64,000 nt of DNA from CAZWTD01 sp964637345 (GCA_964637345.1 CAZWTD010000001.1:22092-86091); one strand, 5' to 3'. Counted from the first letter of the stretch, positions 12,432 through 21,975 are shown. The notes: generated by a model from the letters alone, not told the origin. Made by a program: numbers and translations.

Positions 12432-15241
12432 CATCGCGGCTCGTTGCGGCCGCACTTGGGTTGCTGGTCGGAACGGCTTTTCCTTTTGCCTTGAGCGCTC
12501 CGGTACTGGCCGTACCTGAGGAGATCAATCTTCCTGGCGAGATTATTCTCGCTTTCCGGGAGTCTCCGGGAAGGGGTTCGGAGGAGCTTACGGAAACACC
12601 TTGGCCGGAGGTGAACGCATTGTTTGCCGAGTTTGGCGTAGAAGTGGCGCGCCCACTTGACCGAGGCGAAGAGCCGACCACCTATCGTATTATCCGAAAC
12701 AGCAGCGTGAACGACGAGGACGCTATTCATGCGTTCTCTGAACTCGCTCAGGTTCGCTATGCGGAACCGAATTTTTTGGTCCGCACCCAGTATTCTCCGG
12801 ATGACCCATTGTATAACCAGCAATGGAACTTTACGAAGGTCAATGCCAGCGAAGCGTGGGAATATGATTTAGTGAGTCCCTCGCATGGAGGCGATCCGGG
12901 AATCGTCGTCGCTGTCGTGGATACCGGAGTAGCGTATGAAGGATTTACTGACCCGAATCCAGCTTTTTGCTTTACTGGTGGAGACGAGGATGGGAATTGT
13001 GTTGCGGCTGGAGCTGTGTATGCGCGCGCCCCGGATTTTTCGAGCGGAAGTTTTGTTGCGGGCTATGACTTTGTAAATGATGACAGTCACCCGAATGATG
13101 ATAACGGCCACGGAACCCATGTGGCGAGCACGATCGCTGAGGCGACGGATAATGGCGTTGGAGCCGCCGGCCTTGCATTTGCAACAAGTCTGATGCCCGT
13201 CAAAGTTATTGCTCGGGACGGATTAGGGACAACGTCGATGATTGCTCAGGGAATTGACTTTGCACGCGAGAATGGCGCGGATGTGATTAACCTGAGCGTT
13301 GGAACTGTATCGAATAGTCAGATTCTTTCAGATGCGATTACGAATGCGCTCAACGCAGGAATAATCGTTGCTGCGGCAAGCGGGAATTCGGCCCAGAGTT
13401 CACTACTTTATCCCGCGCGGTATTCGGGCGTGATCGGGGTTGGGGCGACCGCAAATACCGTCGCCAACACTCTTGCTAGCTACTCGAACTGGGGATCGGG
13501 GATTGACGTTGTTGCGCCCGGGGGAGACGGAGGCTCGTCAATTATCCAGCAGGGTTTTACGAACCTCGATGGCAATGACCTTCCCAATGATTTTACGACC
13601 TTCGGATACGTCGGGTTTCAGGGAACCTCGATGGCCACTCCGCATGTTTCAGCCGCAGCCGCCTTGCTTCTCGCGGCCGGCGCACCACGTGACGAAGTTC
13701 TTGGCTTACTGCAAAGCTCTGCTCGCGATCTTGGCGACGCTGGGTATGACCTTGTGTATGGGTACGGTCTTGTAGATATTGCTGAGGCTATTCATCAGGC
13801 TGGGGTAGATACAGCTACCCCACGGACACGTTTAACGGTTTCTCCATCAGCTCCGAATGGATCTCATGGCTATTATAAAACGCGCCCAACGCTTACCTTG
13901 GAAGCTACCGATGACCGATCCGGCGTCGACTCAATCTGGTATAGCTGGGACAACGGCGATCCAGTTGAGTACACAGAACCGTTTACTGCACCGAATGGGG
14001 AACACACGCTTCGTTATTATGCTTATGACGTTGCCGGTCACCGCGAGCCACGGCATGCAAAAACATTACTCGTTGATGCGTCAGCCCCCCGGTTGAACAT
14101 TGACGAGGGTATTCACAATCGCACCAAAACAGAACGGCGCTTGGTTGTGAGCGGCTCGGTCGCTGACGGAATTTCAGGCCTCGCTGCAGTAACGGTGAAT
14201 GGATGGGCCGCCTCGATCCGCAACGGAAGGTTTTCCGCGCGCGTTACCCTAGAGCCGGGTGTTAATACGATTCGCATTCAAGCAAGGGATCGCGCTGGAC
14301 GTACTCGCAACGCCACTGCGTCAGTTCGTCTACGCGGAACAACAAAACTGTTATCAGCCGGCCGCCCCGGCGCCTTGCCGCTTCTTCGACAGTATCAGAC
14401 AAGCGGAAAACTTCTTCGCTCATTTGCGGTTTTTCCGGAAACGTTTCGCGGGGGAGTGAGTGTTGCCTCAGGCGACGTTGATGGAGACGGACGTGACGAG
14501 GTTATTGTCAGTCCGGAAAGCGGGGGTGGTCCTCAGGTCCGCATCCTGAGTACGAGCGGCCAACTTGAGCGTCAGTTTTTTGCCTATGATTCAGGGTATA
14601 GGGGCGGTCTTTCCTTGGCCGCCTGCGATTTGGATAATGACGGACGCGACGAAATTGTTGTTGGAACAAGCGATTCCAAAGCGCCCCACGTTCGCGTTTT
14701 TTCCGGAAAGGGGAGACTCCTACGTCAGTTTTTTGCCTACGCTGAGTCAAGCCGATTTGGCGCAAGGGTTGCGTGCGGCAATGTAACTGGAGATGGAAAG
14801 CCGGAAATTGTCACGGTCCCGGCCGGGAACGCGGCGCCTCATGTTCGTATTTTTAGTAGTACCGGGCGTGCGCTTAGCCAGTTTTTTGCCCTCGAGTCTC
14901 ATGCTCGTTTATCCCTTTCGCTAGCCGTGGCTGATGTTGATGGTGATGGAGCAGCTGACATCGCGACCGTACCTCGACATGGGGCCCCGCAGGTCCGGCT
15001 TTTTTCTGGAACAGGCAAGGTGCTAACGCAGTTTTTCGCCTTTGATCCGGCGTTTCGTGGCGGTGCAAGCCTTCAGGCGTCTGACGTCGACGGGAATGGA
15101 CGGGCTGATTTCATTGTTGGCGCAGGGCCAGGCGGCGGTCCACAACTTCGAGTGTTTTCCGGTAAGGCCAAGCTTCTCTATCAGTTTTTCACTCAGTCTG
15201 CTCGCGATCGAAACGGAATTATTGTCGGTTTTTCAGATTAA
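12428..15241 (+). CDS. Secreted S8 subtilase with C-terminal FG-GAP repeats
   Basis: 937 residues with a signal peptide (about 1-29, ending near PVLAVPEE). A fervidolysin-like propeptide ends in YAEPNFLVRTQY. The subtilisin catalytic domain has the full triad: Asp in VAVVDTGVAY (about 164), His in DNGHGTHVAST (about 229) and Ser in QGTSMATPHVSA (about 399). Ig-like linker segments (about 460-640) follow, then five FG-GAP/VCBS repeats (about 650-937) with DxDxDGxxE calcium loops and a recurring xQFFAYxx strand. Such repeats form a beta-propeller that can bind surfaces. The start overlaps the pseudo-HtrA stop (ATGA). It is probably exported and active at the cell surface on host or neighbouring-cell proteins (inference). 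Confidence 0.93.
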   Translation: MTSRLVAAALGLLVGTAFPFALSAPVLAVPEEINLPGEIILAFRESPGRGSEELTETPWPEVNALFAEFGVEVARPLDRGEEPTTYRIIRNSSVNDEDAIHAFSELAQVRYAEPNFLVRTQYSPDDPLYNQQWNFTKVNASEAWEYDLVSPSHGGDPGIVVAVVDTGVAYEGFTDPNPAFCFTGGDEDGNCVAAGAVYARAPDFSSGSFVAGYDFVNDDSHPNDDNGHGTHVASTIAEATDNGVGAAGLAFATSLMPVKVIARDGLGTTSMIAQGIDFARENGADVINLSVGTVSNSQILSDAITNALNAGIIVAAASGNSAQSSLLYPARYSGVIGVGATANTVANTLASYSNWGSGIDVVAPGGDGGSSIIQQGFTNLDGNDLPNDFTTFGYVGFQGTSMATPHVSAAAALLLAAGAPRDEVLGLLQSSARDLGDAGYDLVYGYGLVDIAEAIHQAGVDTATPRTRLTVSPSAPNGSHGYYKTRPTLTLEATDDRSGVDSIWYSWDNGDPVEYTEPFTAPNGEHTLRYYAYDVAGHREPRHAKTLLVDASAPRLNIDEGIHNRTKTERRLVVSGSVADGISGLAAVTVNGWAASIRNGRFSARVTLEPGVNTIRIQARDRAGRTRNATASVRLRGTTKLLSAGRPGALPLLRQYQTSGKLLRSFAVFPETFRGGVSVASGDVDGDGRDEVIVSPESGGGPQVRILSTSGQLERQFFAYDSGYRGGLSLAACDLDNDGRDEIVVGTSDSKAPHVRVFSGKGRLLRQFFAYAESSRFGARVACGNVTGDGKPEIVTVPAGNAAPHVRIFSSTGRALSQFFALESHARLSLSLAVADVDGDGAADIATVPRHGAPQVRLFSGTGKVLTQFFAFDPAFRGGASLQASDVDGNGRADFIVGAGPGGGPQLRVFSGKAKLLYQFFTQSARDRNGIIVGFSD

Positions 15242-15243
15242 CT

Positions 15244-15678
15244 ATGACCAACCTCATTTCCTTCATGCTTCGTCATCCTTGGATTCAGCGACGTCCCGGC
15301 TTGCGTCAATTTGTGAAGTTTGGAATTGTTGGCGCCGGGAATACGGCAGTCGATTTTGGTTTGTATCTACTCTTGACTCGCCTAGTTCGGCTTCAGTATT
15401 TAAGCGCCCACGGATTTTCCTTCGTTGGAGCCGTTACCTTGAGTTACGTATTGAATAAACGCTGGACTTTCCGCGATGAACGCCGCCCCGTTCTTTCTCG
15501 TCAATTGGCGCAGTTTCTTCTCGTGAGCATCGTTGGCGCGGGTCTTAGCAGTCTCACGCTTTTTGGGTTGGTTCAGTATGGCGGCCTGCCTGATGTTGTG
15601 GCAAAGCTCCTCGCGATTGTGTTGGTGCTATTTTGGAATTTTTTTGCGAATAAACACTGGACTTTTCGGCCTTCGTAG
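15244..15678 (+). CDS. GtrA family membrane protein
   Basis: 144 residues with four hydrophobic helices and the GtrA signature: QFVKFGIVGAGNTAVDF at the start and NKRWTFRD and NKHWTFRP after the second and fourth helices. GtrA proteins are thought to help move lipid-linked sugars such as undecaprenyl-phosphate-glucose across the membrane. The gene sits 2 nt after the subtilase and just before a polyprenyl-sugar GT2, its usual functional partner, so it may mark the start of the glycan region. Confidence 0.92.
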   Translation: MTNLISFMLRHPWIQRRPGLRQFVKFGIVGAGNTAVDFGLYLLLTRLVRLQYLSAHGFSFVGAVTLSYVLNKRWTFRDERRPVLSRQLAQFLLVSIVGAGLSSLTLFGLVQYGGLPDVVAKLLAIVLVLFWNFFANKHWTFRPS

Positions 15679-15696
15679 CCACATATCGGCTTTTTT
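15677..15696 (+). terminator. Weak terminator-like stem after gtrA
   Basis: AGCC (15677-15680) and GGCT (15688-15691) can pair around a seven-base loop, followed by T15691-T15696. The stem is only four pairs, so this is low confidence. A TACACT -10-like box with an upstream TGG follows at 15699-15704 and could start transcription of the glycan operon. Confidence 0.3.
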
Positions 15697-15767
15697 GGTA
15701 CACTTGAACCTACGGTTGCTGAGCTAGTAGCTTTCTCTAAATCGCCTGGCTCATTCCAATTCTCAGT

Positions 15768-16478
15768 ATGGATTCCTCACGCCCCGACCTCTCAATTGTT
15801 ATTCCAGCGTATAACGAATCGAAACGGCTCCCGCCGTCTTTAGAGCGGATTCTCGAGTACTGCCGAGAGTTTTCCGCCAGCACGGAAGTTATCGTAGCCG
15901 ACGACGGAAGCACTGACGGAATGGCCGATCGCATTGAGGGCGATTCGCGCGTTCGGGTTCTCCGGCTTCCACATCGCGGGAAGGGGGCAGCGGTTCAGTC
16001 CGGGTTTTTGGCAAGCCGGGGAGAATGGGTGCTCTTTACGGACTCTGATCTCTCAACGCCGATTGAAACCCTCGGATCGTTTTGGTCGCGCCGGGAAGAA
16101 GCGGATATTTTGATCGGTTCACGGGGACTTCCGGATTCGAAGATCCGCCGCGCGCAACATCCGGCGAAGTCTTTCCTCGGCCGACTCGGGAATGCGCTCA
16201 TTCAAAGTATTGCCGTTCCAGGAATCCATGATACCCAGTGCGGTTTCAAGCTGTATCGTCGTCGCTGTCGATTTCTGTTTGAGCGGCAGCGTATCCTTGG
16301 TTGGGGCTTTGATTTCGAGATTCTCTACGTGGCCCGAAAGTACGGATACCGAATGATCGAAATTCCCGTTGAATGGACGAATGATACGGCGAGTAAGGTT
16401 CGTCCTCTCGATTACCTTCGGACCTTTGCTGAGCTGGGAACGATTCGACTGAATGACCTTCGAGGTTTCTATCGTTAG
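15768..16478 (+). CDS. GT2 glycosyltransferase, dolichyl-phosphate-glucose synthase-like
   Basis: 236 residues with a GT-A fold of the ALG5/DPM1 type: SIVIPAYNESKRL at the N-terminus, VIVADDGSTDG (nucleotide-binding Asp), FTDSDLSTP as the DxD metal site, and the conserved GSRGLPDSKIRR, DTQCGFKLYRR and GWGFDFEIL motifs. It should transfer a sugar from a nucleotide donor to a polyprenyl phosphate at the inner membrane face. There is no C-terminal membrane helix. It follows gtrA, which probably flips the product, and is 9 nt before an NAD-dependent epimerase-like gene. Confidence 0.92.
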   Translation: MDSSRPDLSIVIPAYNESKRLPPSLERILEYCREFSASTEVIVADDGSTDGMADRIEGDSRVRVLRLPHRGKGAAVQSGFLASRGEWVLFTDSDLSTPIETLGSFWSRREEADILIGSRGLPDSKIRRAQHPAKSFLGRLGNALIQSIAVPGIHDTQCGFKLYRRRCRFLFERQRILGWGFDFEILYVARKYGYRMIEIPVEWTNDTASKVRPLDYLRTFAELGTIRLNDLRGFYR

Positions 16479-16487
16479 ACCCTTACT

Positions 16488-17525
16488 ATGCGTCGACCAA
16501 TCTTCGATCGAAAAAATATTCTCGTAACCGGTGGAGCCGGGTTTCTTGGTTCTCACCTTTGCGATGAGCTCGTTCGTGAACATAAGGTCATCTGCCTAGA
16601 TGATTTTTCGACCGGCCGCGAGGAGAATATTAACCACCTTCTCCAAAATTCGAACTTCGAGTTCGTTCGGCACGACCTCTCTCAGCCGATTGATCTTGAA
16701 TCCGAACCTAGCCTGAAAGCGTTTCAGGTTCAGTTTCAGGGCATTCAGGAGATTTATCACCTTGCTTCACCCGCATCGCCGAAGGCCTACCTTGAGCGTC
16801 CGATCGAGGCCTTAATTACCAACGCCGATGCGACTCGGCATAGTCTTGATTTGGCGGTGAAATATGAAGCCAGTTATCTGCTCGTGTCCTCGGATGCAGT
16901 GTACGGCCAACCGATGGAAGAAACGCCCTATCCTGAGAATTACTGGGGTTACGTTGACCCGATCGGGTCTCGCTCGCCCCTCGCTGAGGGAAAGCGCTTT
17001 GCAGAAAGCCTCGTCGTTGCCTATCGAGAGAAGCGCGCAATAAAAGCGAAAATCGCCAGAGTGTTCAACACCTACGGGCCGCGATTGCGTTTGGATGACG
17101 GTCGAATGATCCCAGAACTGATTGTCCGCGCTCTCAAGAACGAGCCGACCACCATCTTCGGTGCCCGAGATGGAAAAACGACGCTGTGTTACGTGAGCGA
17201 TGTTGTTGAAGGCTTGCTACGCTTAATGAAATCTTCAGAGCTTGGGCCGGTGAACCTCGGAAGTCCGGATGTTCTTCGGTATGAAGACATTGTACAGCTT
17301 ATTGCTCAACTTACCGGCTCTGCATCTTCAGTTGAATATCAGGAATCCGGTGAAGGGGTGTATACGCAGGGAACCCCGAATATTCGCGTTGCAAAGGAAC
17401 GACTTGGCTGGTTTCCAGTCGTCGCCTTAGCTGAGGGCCTTCGGAGGACTGTTGATTATTTCAAGGGCGCACAAGCAATTGACCTATCTTCATTATCAGT
17501 AAGTCAAAAGCACGACAATGGGTAA
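16488..17525 (+). CDS. UDP-glucuronate decarboxylase-like SDR, catalytic Tyr missing
   Basis: 345 residues of an extended SDR. The Rossmann motif is GGAGFLGSHL (about 15-24). LASPASPKAYLERP, the NTYGPRLRLDDGRMIP block, and FGARDGKTTLCYVSDVVEGL resemble UDP-xylose synthase and related UDP-sugar enzymes. The catalytic YxxxK is altered: the frame reads S-P-L-A-E-G-K, with Leu165 (codon CTC, 16980-16982) where Tyr is expected and Lys169 kept. The codon is at least two changes from a Tyr codon, so a single base error would not explain it. The enzyme may be inactive, altered or structural. It overlaps metK by 8 nt. Confidence 0.85.
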   Translation: MRRPIFDRKNILVTGGAGFLGSHLCDELVREHKVICLDDFSTGREENINHLLQNSNFEFVRHDLSQPIDLESEPSLKAFQVQFQGIQEIYHLASPASPKAYLERPIEALITNADATRHSLDLAVKYEASYLLVSSDAVYGQPMEETPYPENYWGYVDPIGSRSPLAEGKRFAESLVVAYREKRAIKAKIARVFNTYGPRLRLDDGRMIPELIVRALKNEPTTIFGARDGKTTLCYVSDVVEGLLRLMKSSELGPVNLGSPDVLRYEDIVQLIAQLTGSASSVEYQESGEGVYTQGTPNIRVAKERLGWFPVVALAEGLRRTVDYFKGAQAIDLSSLSVSQKHDNG

Positions 17526-18700
17526 TAACCGCCATATTTTTACGTCAGAATCGGTAACCGAAGGTCATCCGGATAAAGTCTGCGATCAGGTATCTGACGC
17601 AATTCTTGATGAGCTTTTACGCCAAGATCCGAATTCACGTGCAGGAATTGAAACACTGGCGACGACCGGGTTAATTGTCGTGGCTGGAGAGATTCGGACG
17701 AAAGCCTATGTAGATATTGCGAAAATAGCTCGCGAGACAATTCGTGAGATTGGCTATACTGATCCGAGCGCTGGATTTCATTGGGAGGATTGCGGCGTGA
17801 TTGTTGCGATCGATGAACAGAGTCCCGATATTGCCCAAGGCGTTGACGCCGGGAAGGGGAAGTTTAAGAAACAGGGAGCGGGCGACCAAGGTTTGATGTT
17901 CGGATACGCGACGGATCAAACTCCCGAATTGATGNNNNNNNNNNCCGATGCCGATTATGTTGGCACATCGACTTGCGAAGCGCCTGGCCGACGTGCGAAA
18001 GAACGGACTCCTGCCGTTTTTAGGGCCTGATGGAAAGACCGAGGTTGCGATTGAGCATGTCGACGGAAAACCGACTCGTCTCCATACGGTTGTCATTGCC
18101 TCCCAGCACGACGCGAAGGTGAGCGAACGAAAAGTCGTTGAGTCGATCCAGCGCCAGGTGATTACTCCAGTATGCAAACGCTGGATGGACAATAAGACGC
18201 GAGTCTTTATCAATGCAACGGGGCGTTTTGTGAAAGGCGGTCCGCCGGCCGACACTGGGCTTACCGGACGCAAAATTATCGTTGATACTTACGGCGGATT
18301 CGGACACCACGGCGGCGGCTGCTTCTCCGGCAAGGACCCGTCGAAAGTGGATCGCTCTGCATCCTATATGGCGCGCTTCGTCGCGAAGAATATTGTTGCC
18401 GCAAAACTGGCCCGTCAGTGTGAAATTCAAGTTGCCTACGTTATCGGCGTGGCTGATCCGATCAGTATCTTCGTTGATACGAAAGGGACGGGAATTGTTC
18501 CGGACCGTGACTTGGAAGGCATTCTCCGGAAACATGTAGACTTCACGCCGCAGGGAATTATCAAGCAACTCAACCTGCGTCGGCCGATCTATAAGAAAAC
18601 CGCGGCCTATGGCCATTTCGGACGACGTGAGCTTGGGTTTACCTGGGAGCAGCCAAGTCTGGTCCCGGCCCTACGCCGCGCTGCTCGACGATGGCTCTAA
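17518..18700 (+). CDS. metK: S-adenosylmethionine synthetase (spans N gap)
   Basis: Makes S-adenosylmethionine from methionine and ATP. The N-terminal part has FTSESVTEGHPDKVCDQ (ATP and metal site) and QGAGDQGLMFGYATD. The C-terminal part has the P-loop-like region near GGPPADTGLTGRKIIVDTYGG and GGGCFSGKDPSKVDRS. Ten Ns (17935-17944) interrupt it between Glu-Leu-Met and Pro-Met-Pro-Ile. Deleting the Ns gives a continuous 390-residue protein, normal for MetK, with the family's ELMPxPI order. The gene is embedded in sugar genes with overlaps on both sides. With adenosylhomocysteinase and a PfkB kinase near 52-54 kb it forms a methyl-cycle set. Confidence 0.94.
17935..17944. other. Assembly gap (10 N) inside metK
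   Basis: Ten Ns between GATG and CCGATG. Comparison with the conserved MetK order (E-L-M-P-x-P-I) indicates that no base is actually missing. Confidence 0.95.
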
Positions 18701-19626
18701 AAAAAGTCCTCATTACCGGCGGCGCCGGCTTCATCGGCTCTCACGTCGTTGATCGCTGTATTCAGGCTGGAGTGAAGGTTCTTGTCGTTGATGATCTTTC
18801 AACGGGAAATCGGAAGAACCTGAACCCGAAAGCGCGATTTGTTCAGCTCGACATTCGGGACCCAAAGCTTGTCAGGAGTATTCGACAATTCCACCCTGAC
18901 GCGGTACTCCATTTTGCGGCTCAAAAAAATCTTCGCGTTTCCCTGGAACAGCCCCTAGAAGATGCTTCAATCAACATCCTTGGGAGTTTAGCGTTGCTTG
19001 AAGCGGTTCGACTCGCGAAGGTGAAGCGTTTTCTTTTTGCCTCAACGGGTGGGGCGATCTACGAAGCGCAATCGCCCCGGCCGACACCAGAATCCGCCGA
19101 AGCGCTTCCGCTCTCACCGTACGGAATTGGGAAACGCTCCTTTGAGCTTTATCTCGATGCCTACGCGAAGATCTACAAGCTTCAAGCCATCTCACTGCGT
19201 TTCTCCAATGTGTATGGGCCGCGTCAGGATCCGAAGGGCGAGGCCGGTGTTGTTGCCATTTTTCTTAACGCCGTGCTTCACAATCAACGGCCGACGATTT
19301 TCGGGCGAGGCGAGAAAACGCGCGACTATGTGTATGTTCAGGACGTGGCTGAAGCGTGTTGGCGAGCTTTGAAGTCTTCTGCGACAGGAATCTACAATAT
19401 TGGGACCGGCCGGGAAACGAGCGTAACTGCGCTTTGGAATGAGATCGCGCGAGTGACGAAAACCAAGATTCGACCAATTCACGGACAGGCAATTCCCGGT
19501 GAACTCCCAAAAAGCTCTTTATCGGCTCGGAAGGCCCGAACAGCTTTCCACTGGCAGCCAAAGGTGAACCTATCCCGTGGTCTTCGAATGACGTACCAGT
19601 GGTTTTTAGATCACTCGAGTCGTTGA
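18691..19626 (+). CDS. NAD-dependent nucleotide-sugar epimerase (GalE-like)
   Basis: A 311-residue extended SDR: GGAGFIGSHVVD at 10-21, DDLSTGNRKNL for NAD binding, HFAAQKNLRVSLEQP, the active-site SPYGIGKRSFE (YxxxK intact), RFSNVYGPRQDP and FGRGEKTRDYVYVQDVA. It probably interconverts UDP-hexoses by C4 epimerisation. The exact sugar cannot be read from the sequence. It overlaps the metK stop by 10 nt and so is translationally coupled to it. Confidence 0.9.
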   Translation: MALKKVLITGGAGFIGSHVVDRCIQAGVKVLVVDDLSTGNRKNLNPKARFVQLDIRDPKLVRSIRQFHPDAVLHFAAQKNLRVSLEQPLEDASINILGSLALLEAVRLAKVKRFLFASTGGAIYEAQSPRPTPESAEALPLSPYGIGKRSFELYLDAYAKIYKLQAISLRFSNVYGPRQDPKGEAGVVAIFLNAVLHNQRPTIFGRGEKTRDYVYVQDVAEACWRALKSSATGIYNIGTGRETSVTALWNEIARVTKTKIRPIHGQAIPGELPKSSLSARKARTAFHWQPKVNLSRGLRMTYQWFLDHSSR

Positions 19627-19676
19627 CGGAGCGGGCTGTGTGTGGTACACCAAGAGTCGAATATTCTTAGTATTGT

Positions 19677-20969
19677 ATGATCATGAAGAATTCTTTTACC
19701 GCTGAAAAAGTGGTTATCATTGGTCTCGGATATGTTGGGTTGCCACTCGCTTGTTTAGCAGCGGAAAAGGGGCATACGGTTTTTGGCTTCGCGCCGAACC
19801 CAAAAAAGGTTGAACAGATTAACCGTCAGGAAAGTCCCATCCGCGACGCTCATCTTATTGACTGGCTGAAACGCGTCAAACTCCAGGCCTCTTCTGACCC
19901 GGCGACCATCGCTCAAGGCGATATTATTATTGTCTGCGTTCCAACTCCAGTTGACGAAGATCGATTACCCGACCTTAGCCCTGTTCGCGACGCGATGGAG
20001 ATGGTTCGCGAGCATATGCGACCGGGTGCCCTCGTCGTTATTGAATCGACAATTAACCCGGGAGTTTCTGAAGAGGTCGCGATTCCAATACTGGAAAAGG
20101 ATGGGAAGAAGGTCGGGAAAGATTTTCTTTTTGCCCATTGTCCTGAGCGCATTAATCCCGGCGACCCGAAGTGGAATGTCCGGAACATTCCGAGGGTGAT
20201 TGGGGGATTTGATGCGGCTTCGCGCGATCGCGCACAAGCCTTTTATGAATCGATTATTGAGGCGTCGATTAAGCCCATGAAGTCGCTGAAAGAGGCCGAG
20301 GCAGTGAAGATCGTTGAGAACTCCTTTCGGGATGTGAACATCGCCTTTGTGAATGAGCTGGCGAAATCCTTTGACCGTTTCGGGATTGATGTTGTCGACG
20401 TGATTGATGGCGCGAAGACGAAGCCGTTTTCTTTCTTGGCGCACTATCCTTCGTGCGGGATCGGCGGTCACTGTATTCCCGTTGACCCCTATTACCTTAT
20501 TCAGCGCGCGAAGCAAAACGGTTTTAATCATGAGTTTCTCCAGCTCGCTCGCGATATTAATAATAGTATGCCGGCTTATACAGTCGAGAAATTAATGCGG
20601 GCGATGAATACCGCGGCGAAGCCGGTGAAGGGAAGTCGAATCGGCCTTCTTGGAATTGCGTATAAGCCCGATATCGATGATGACCGAGAGAGCCCCTTTT
20701 ACCCGATTCGGGCTGAGGTTGAAGCGCTTGGAGCGACGGTGAAGAGTTTTGACCCGAATATCCCTGAAAAATCTTCAGTCGCGACTCTGGAGGAGCTTCT
20801 CGATCAATCAGACGCGCTTATTCTTGTCACAAACCACCGACAGTTTCTTTCCTTAACGCCCGACCAATTAAAGGCCAAAGGGATCGTTGCCGTGGTCGAT
20901 GGGAAGAACGCTTGGCCGCGGAAGGATTTTGAAAACGCCGGCATTGCCTATGAAGGAATTGGACGCTAG
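19677..20969 (+). CDS. UDP-sugar 6-dehydrogenase (WecC/WbpA type)
   Basis: 430 residues. An N-terminal NAD-binding fold (VVIIGLGYVGLPLACLAAE), a central domain, the catalytic Cys in PSCGIGGHCIPVDPYYL (about 257-273), and a C-terminal UDP-binding domain (GLLGIAYKPDIDDDRESP) define the UDP-glucose/UDP-HexNAc dehydrogenase family, which oxidises C6 to a uronic acid. The PxCGxGGHCIPVDPYYL form is typical of the N-acetylhexosamine dehydrogenases such as WbpA/WecC. GFAPNPKKVEQ replaces the more usual GFDxNPxKV. A second ATG two codons in (19683) is also possible. A GT2 gene overlaps its end. Confidence 0.93.
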   Translation: MIMKNSFTAEKVVIIGLGYVGLPLACLAAEKGHTVFGFAPNPKKVEQINRQESPIRDAHLIDWLKRVKLQASSDPATIAQGDIIIVCVPTPVDEDRLPDLSPVRDAMEMVREHMRPGALVVIESTINPGVSEEVAIPILEKDGKKVGKDFLFAHCPERINPGDPKWNVRNIPRVIGGFDAASRDRAQAFYESIIEASIKPMKSLKEAEAVKIVENSFRDVNIAFVNELAKSFDRFGIDVVDVIDGAKTKPFSFLAHYPSCGIGGHCIPVDPYYLIQRAKQNGFNHEFLQLARDINNSMPAYTVEKLMRAMNTAAKPVKGSRIGLLGIAYKPDIDDDRESPFYPIRAEVEALGATVKSFDPNIPEKSSVATLEELLDQSDALILVTNHRQFLSLTPDQLKAKGIVAVVDGKNAWPRKDFENAGIAYEGIGR

Positions 20970-21975
20970 GTCTCGCCTCTATGTCGTGATCCCGGCGCTG
21001 AATGAATCAGCGACGATTGGTGCCGTTATTGACCGTGTCCCTCGGACGATCTCAGGGATTAATGAAGTTCGCGTGCTCGTCGTTGACGATGGGAGCCGGG
21101 ACGCCACATCAGAGCTTGCTCGTCAGCACGGAGCCGAGGTATTGCGACATCACTCCAATCGCGGCGTGGGGGCGGCTTTTCGATCAGGACTTGAGTACGC
21201 CCTCGCTCATGGTGCCGACTTCCTCGTGAACATGGATGGTGACGGTCAATTCAATCCTGAGGATATTCCCGTTCTTCTTAGCCCCATCTTAGCTGATGAA
21301 GCTGATTTTGTGACCGCCTCGAGGTTCGCTGATCCGAGTAAATTTCCAACAGGTATTCCGCCTGTGAAACTTTTTGGAAATCGTTTCTACGCTCGCTTTA
21401 TTAGCACGATCATCGGGAAGCGCTTTACTGACGTCTCTTGCGGATTTCGGGCTTACTCACGGGAGACGCTCCTTCGCCTAACTCTCTTTGGAGCATTTAC
21501 CTATACCCAAGAAAGCTTTCTCGACTTAGCTGGAAAAAACGTCCGGATGGTCGAGCGCGCTGTTCAGGTCCGCGGCGTTCGCGAACATGGTCATTCTCGG
21601 CTGGCGAAAAACCTTTTCCATTTTGGTTTTAAAACGCTTTCGATCATGCTTCGATCGATGCGTGACCTAGCACCATTCCGGTTCTTTGGAATGGCAGGAC
21701 TCGTCACCACCCTTCTCGGTGTGACTGTCGAAACCTTCCTCTTTGTCTATTGGCTCATTACCCGACATACATCGCCTTTTCAAAGCCTTATCGTCGTGGG
21801 GGGAGTTGTCCTTCTCCTTGGATTCTTATTGGTCATTGTCGCCTTACTGGCTGACATGCTCCACCGCCAACGAAGAATCCTCGAAGAAACACTGTATTAT
21901 CAGCGACGGAAGTATTACGATCGTTTTTTGAATGAGGCGACGGGGTCGGAGCATGCTTCCAACCAACTCAACTAA
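20950..21975 (+). CDS. GT2 glycosyltransferase with two C-terminal membrane helices
   Basis: 341 residues from ATG 20950, which overlaps the dehydrogenase stop by 20 nt; the longer frame from 20887 has no family support. It is DPM1/GtrB-like: VVIPALNESATIGAV, VLVVDDGSRDATSE, MDGDGQFNPEDIP (metal-binding DxD), SRFADPSKFPTGIP, DVSCGFRAYSRE. Two membrane helices (about 255-285 and 290-315) close the protein. It is expected to load a sugar onto polyprenyl phosphate on the cytoplasmic side. Confidence 0.92.
   Translation: MKELDARSRLYVVIPALNESATIGAVIDRVPRTISGINEVRVLVVDDGSRDATSELARQHGAEVLRHHSNRGVGAAFRSGLEYALAHGADFLVNMDGDGQFNPEDIPVLLSPILADEADFVTASRFADPSKFPTGIPPVKLFGNRFYARFISTIIGKRFTDVSCGFRAYSRETLLRLTLFGAFTYTQESFLDLAGKNVRMVERAVQVRGVREHGHSRLAKNLFHFGFKTLSIMLRSMRDLAPFRFFGMAGLVTTLLGVTVETFLFVYWLITRHTSPFQSLIVVGGVVLLLGFLLVIVALLADMLHRQRRILEETLYYQRRKYYDRFLNEATGSEHASNQLN

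Noticed and set aside
17518..18700. metK split into two genes
   Set aside because: The join without Ns gives the conserved MetK sequence and a normal length.
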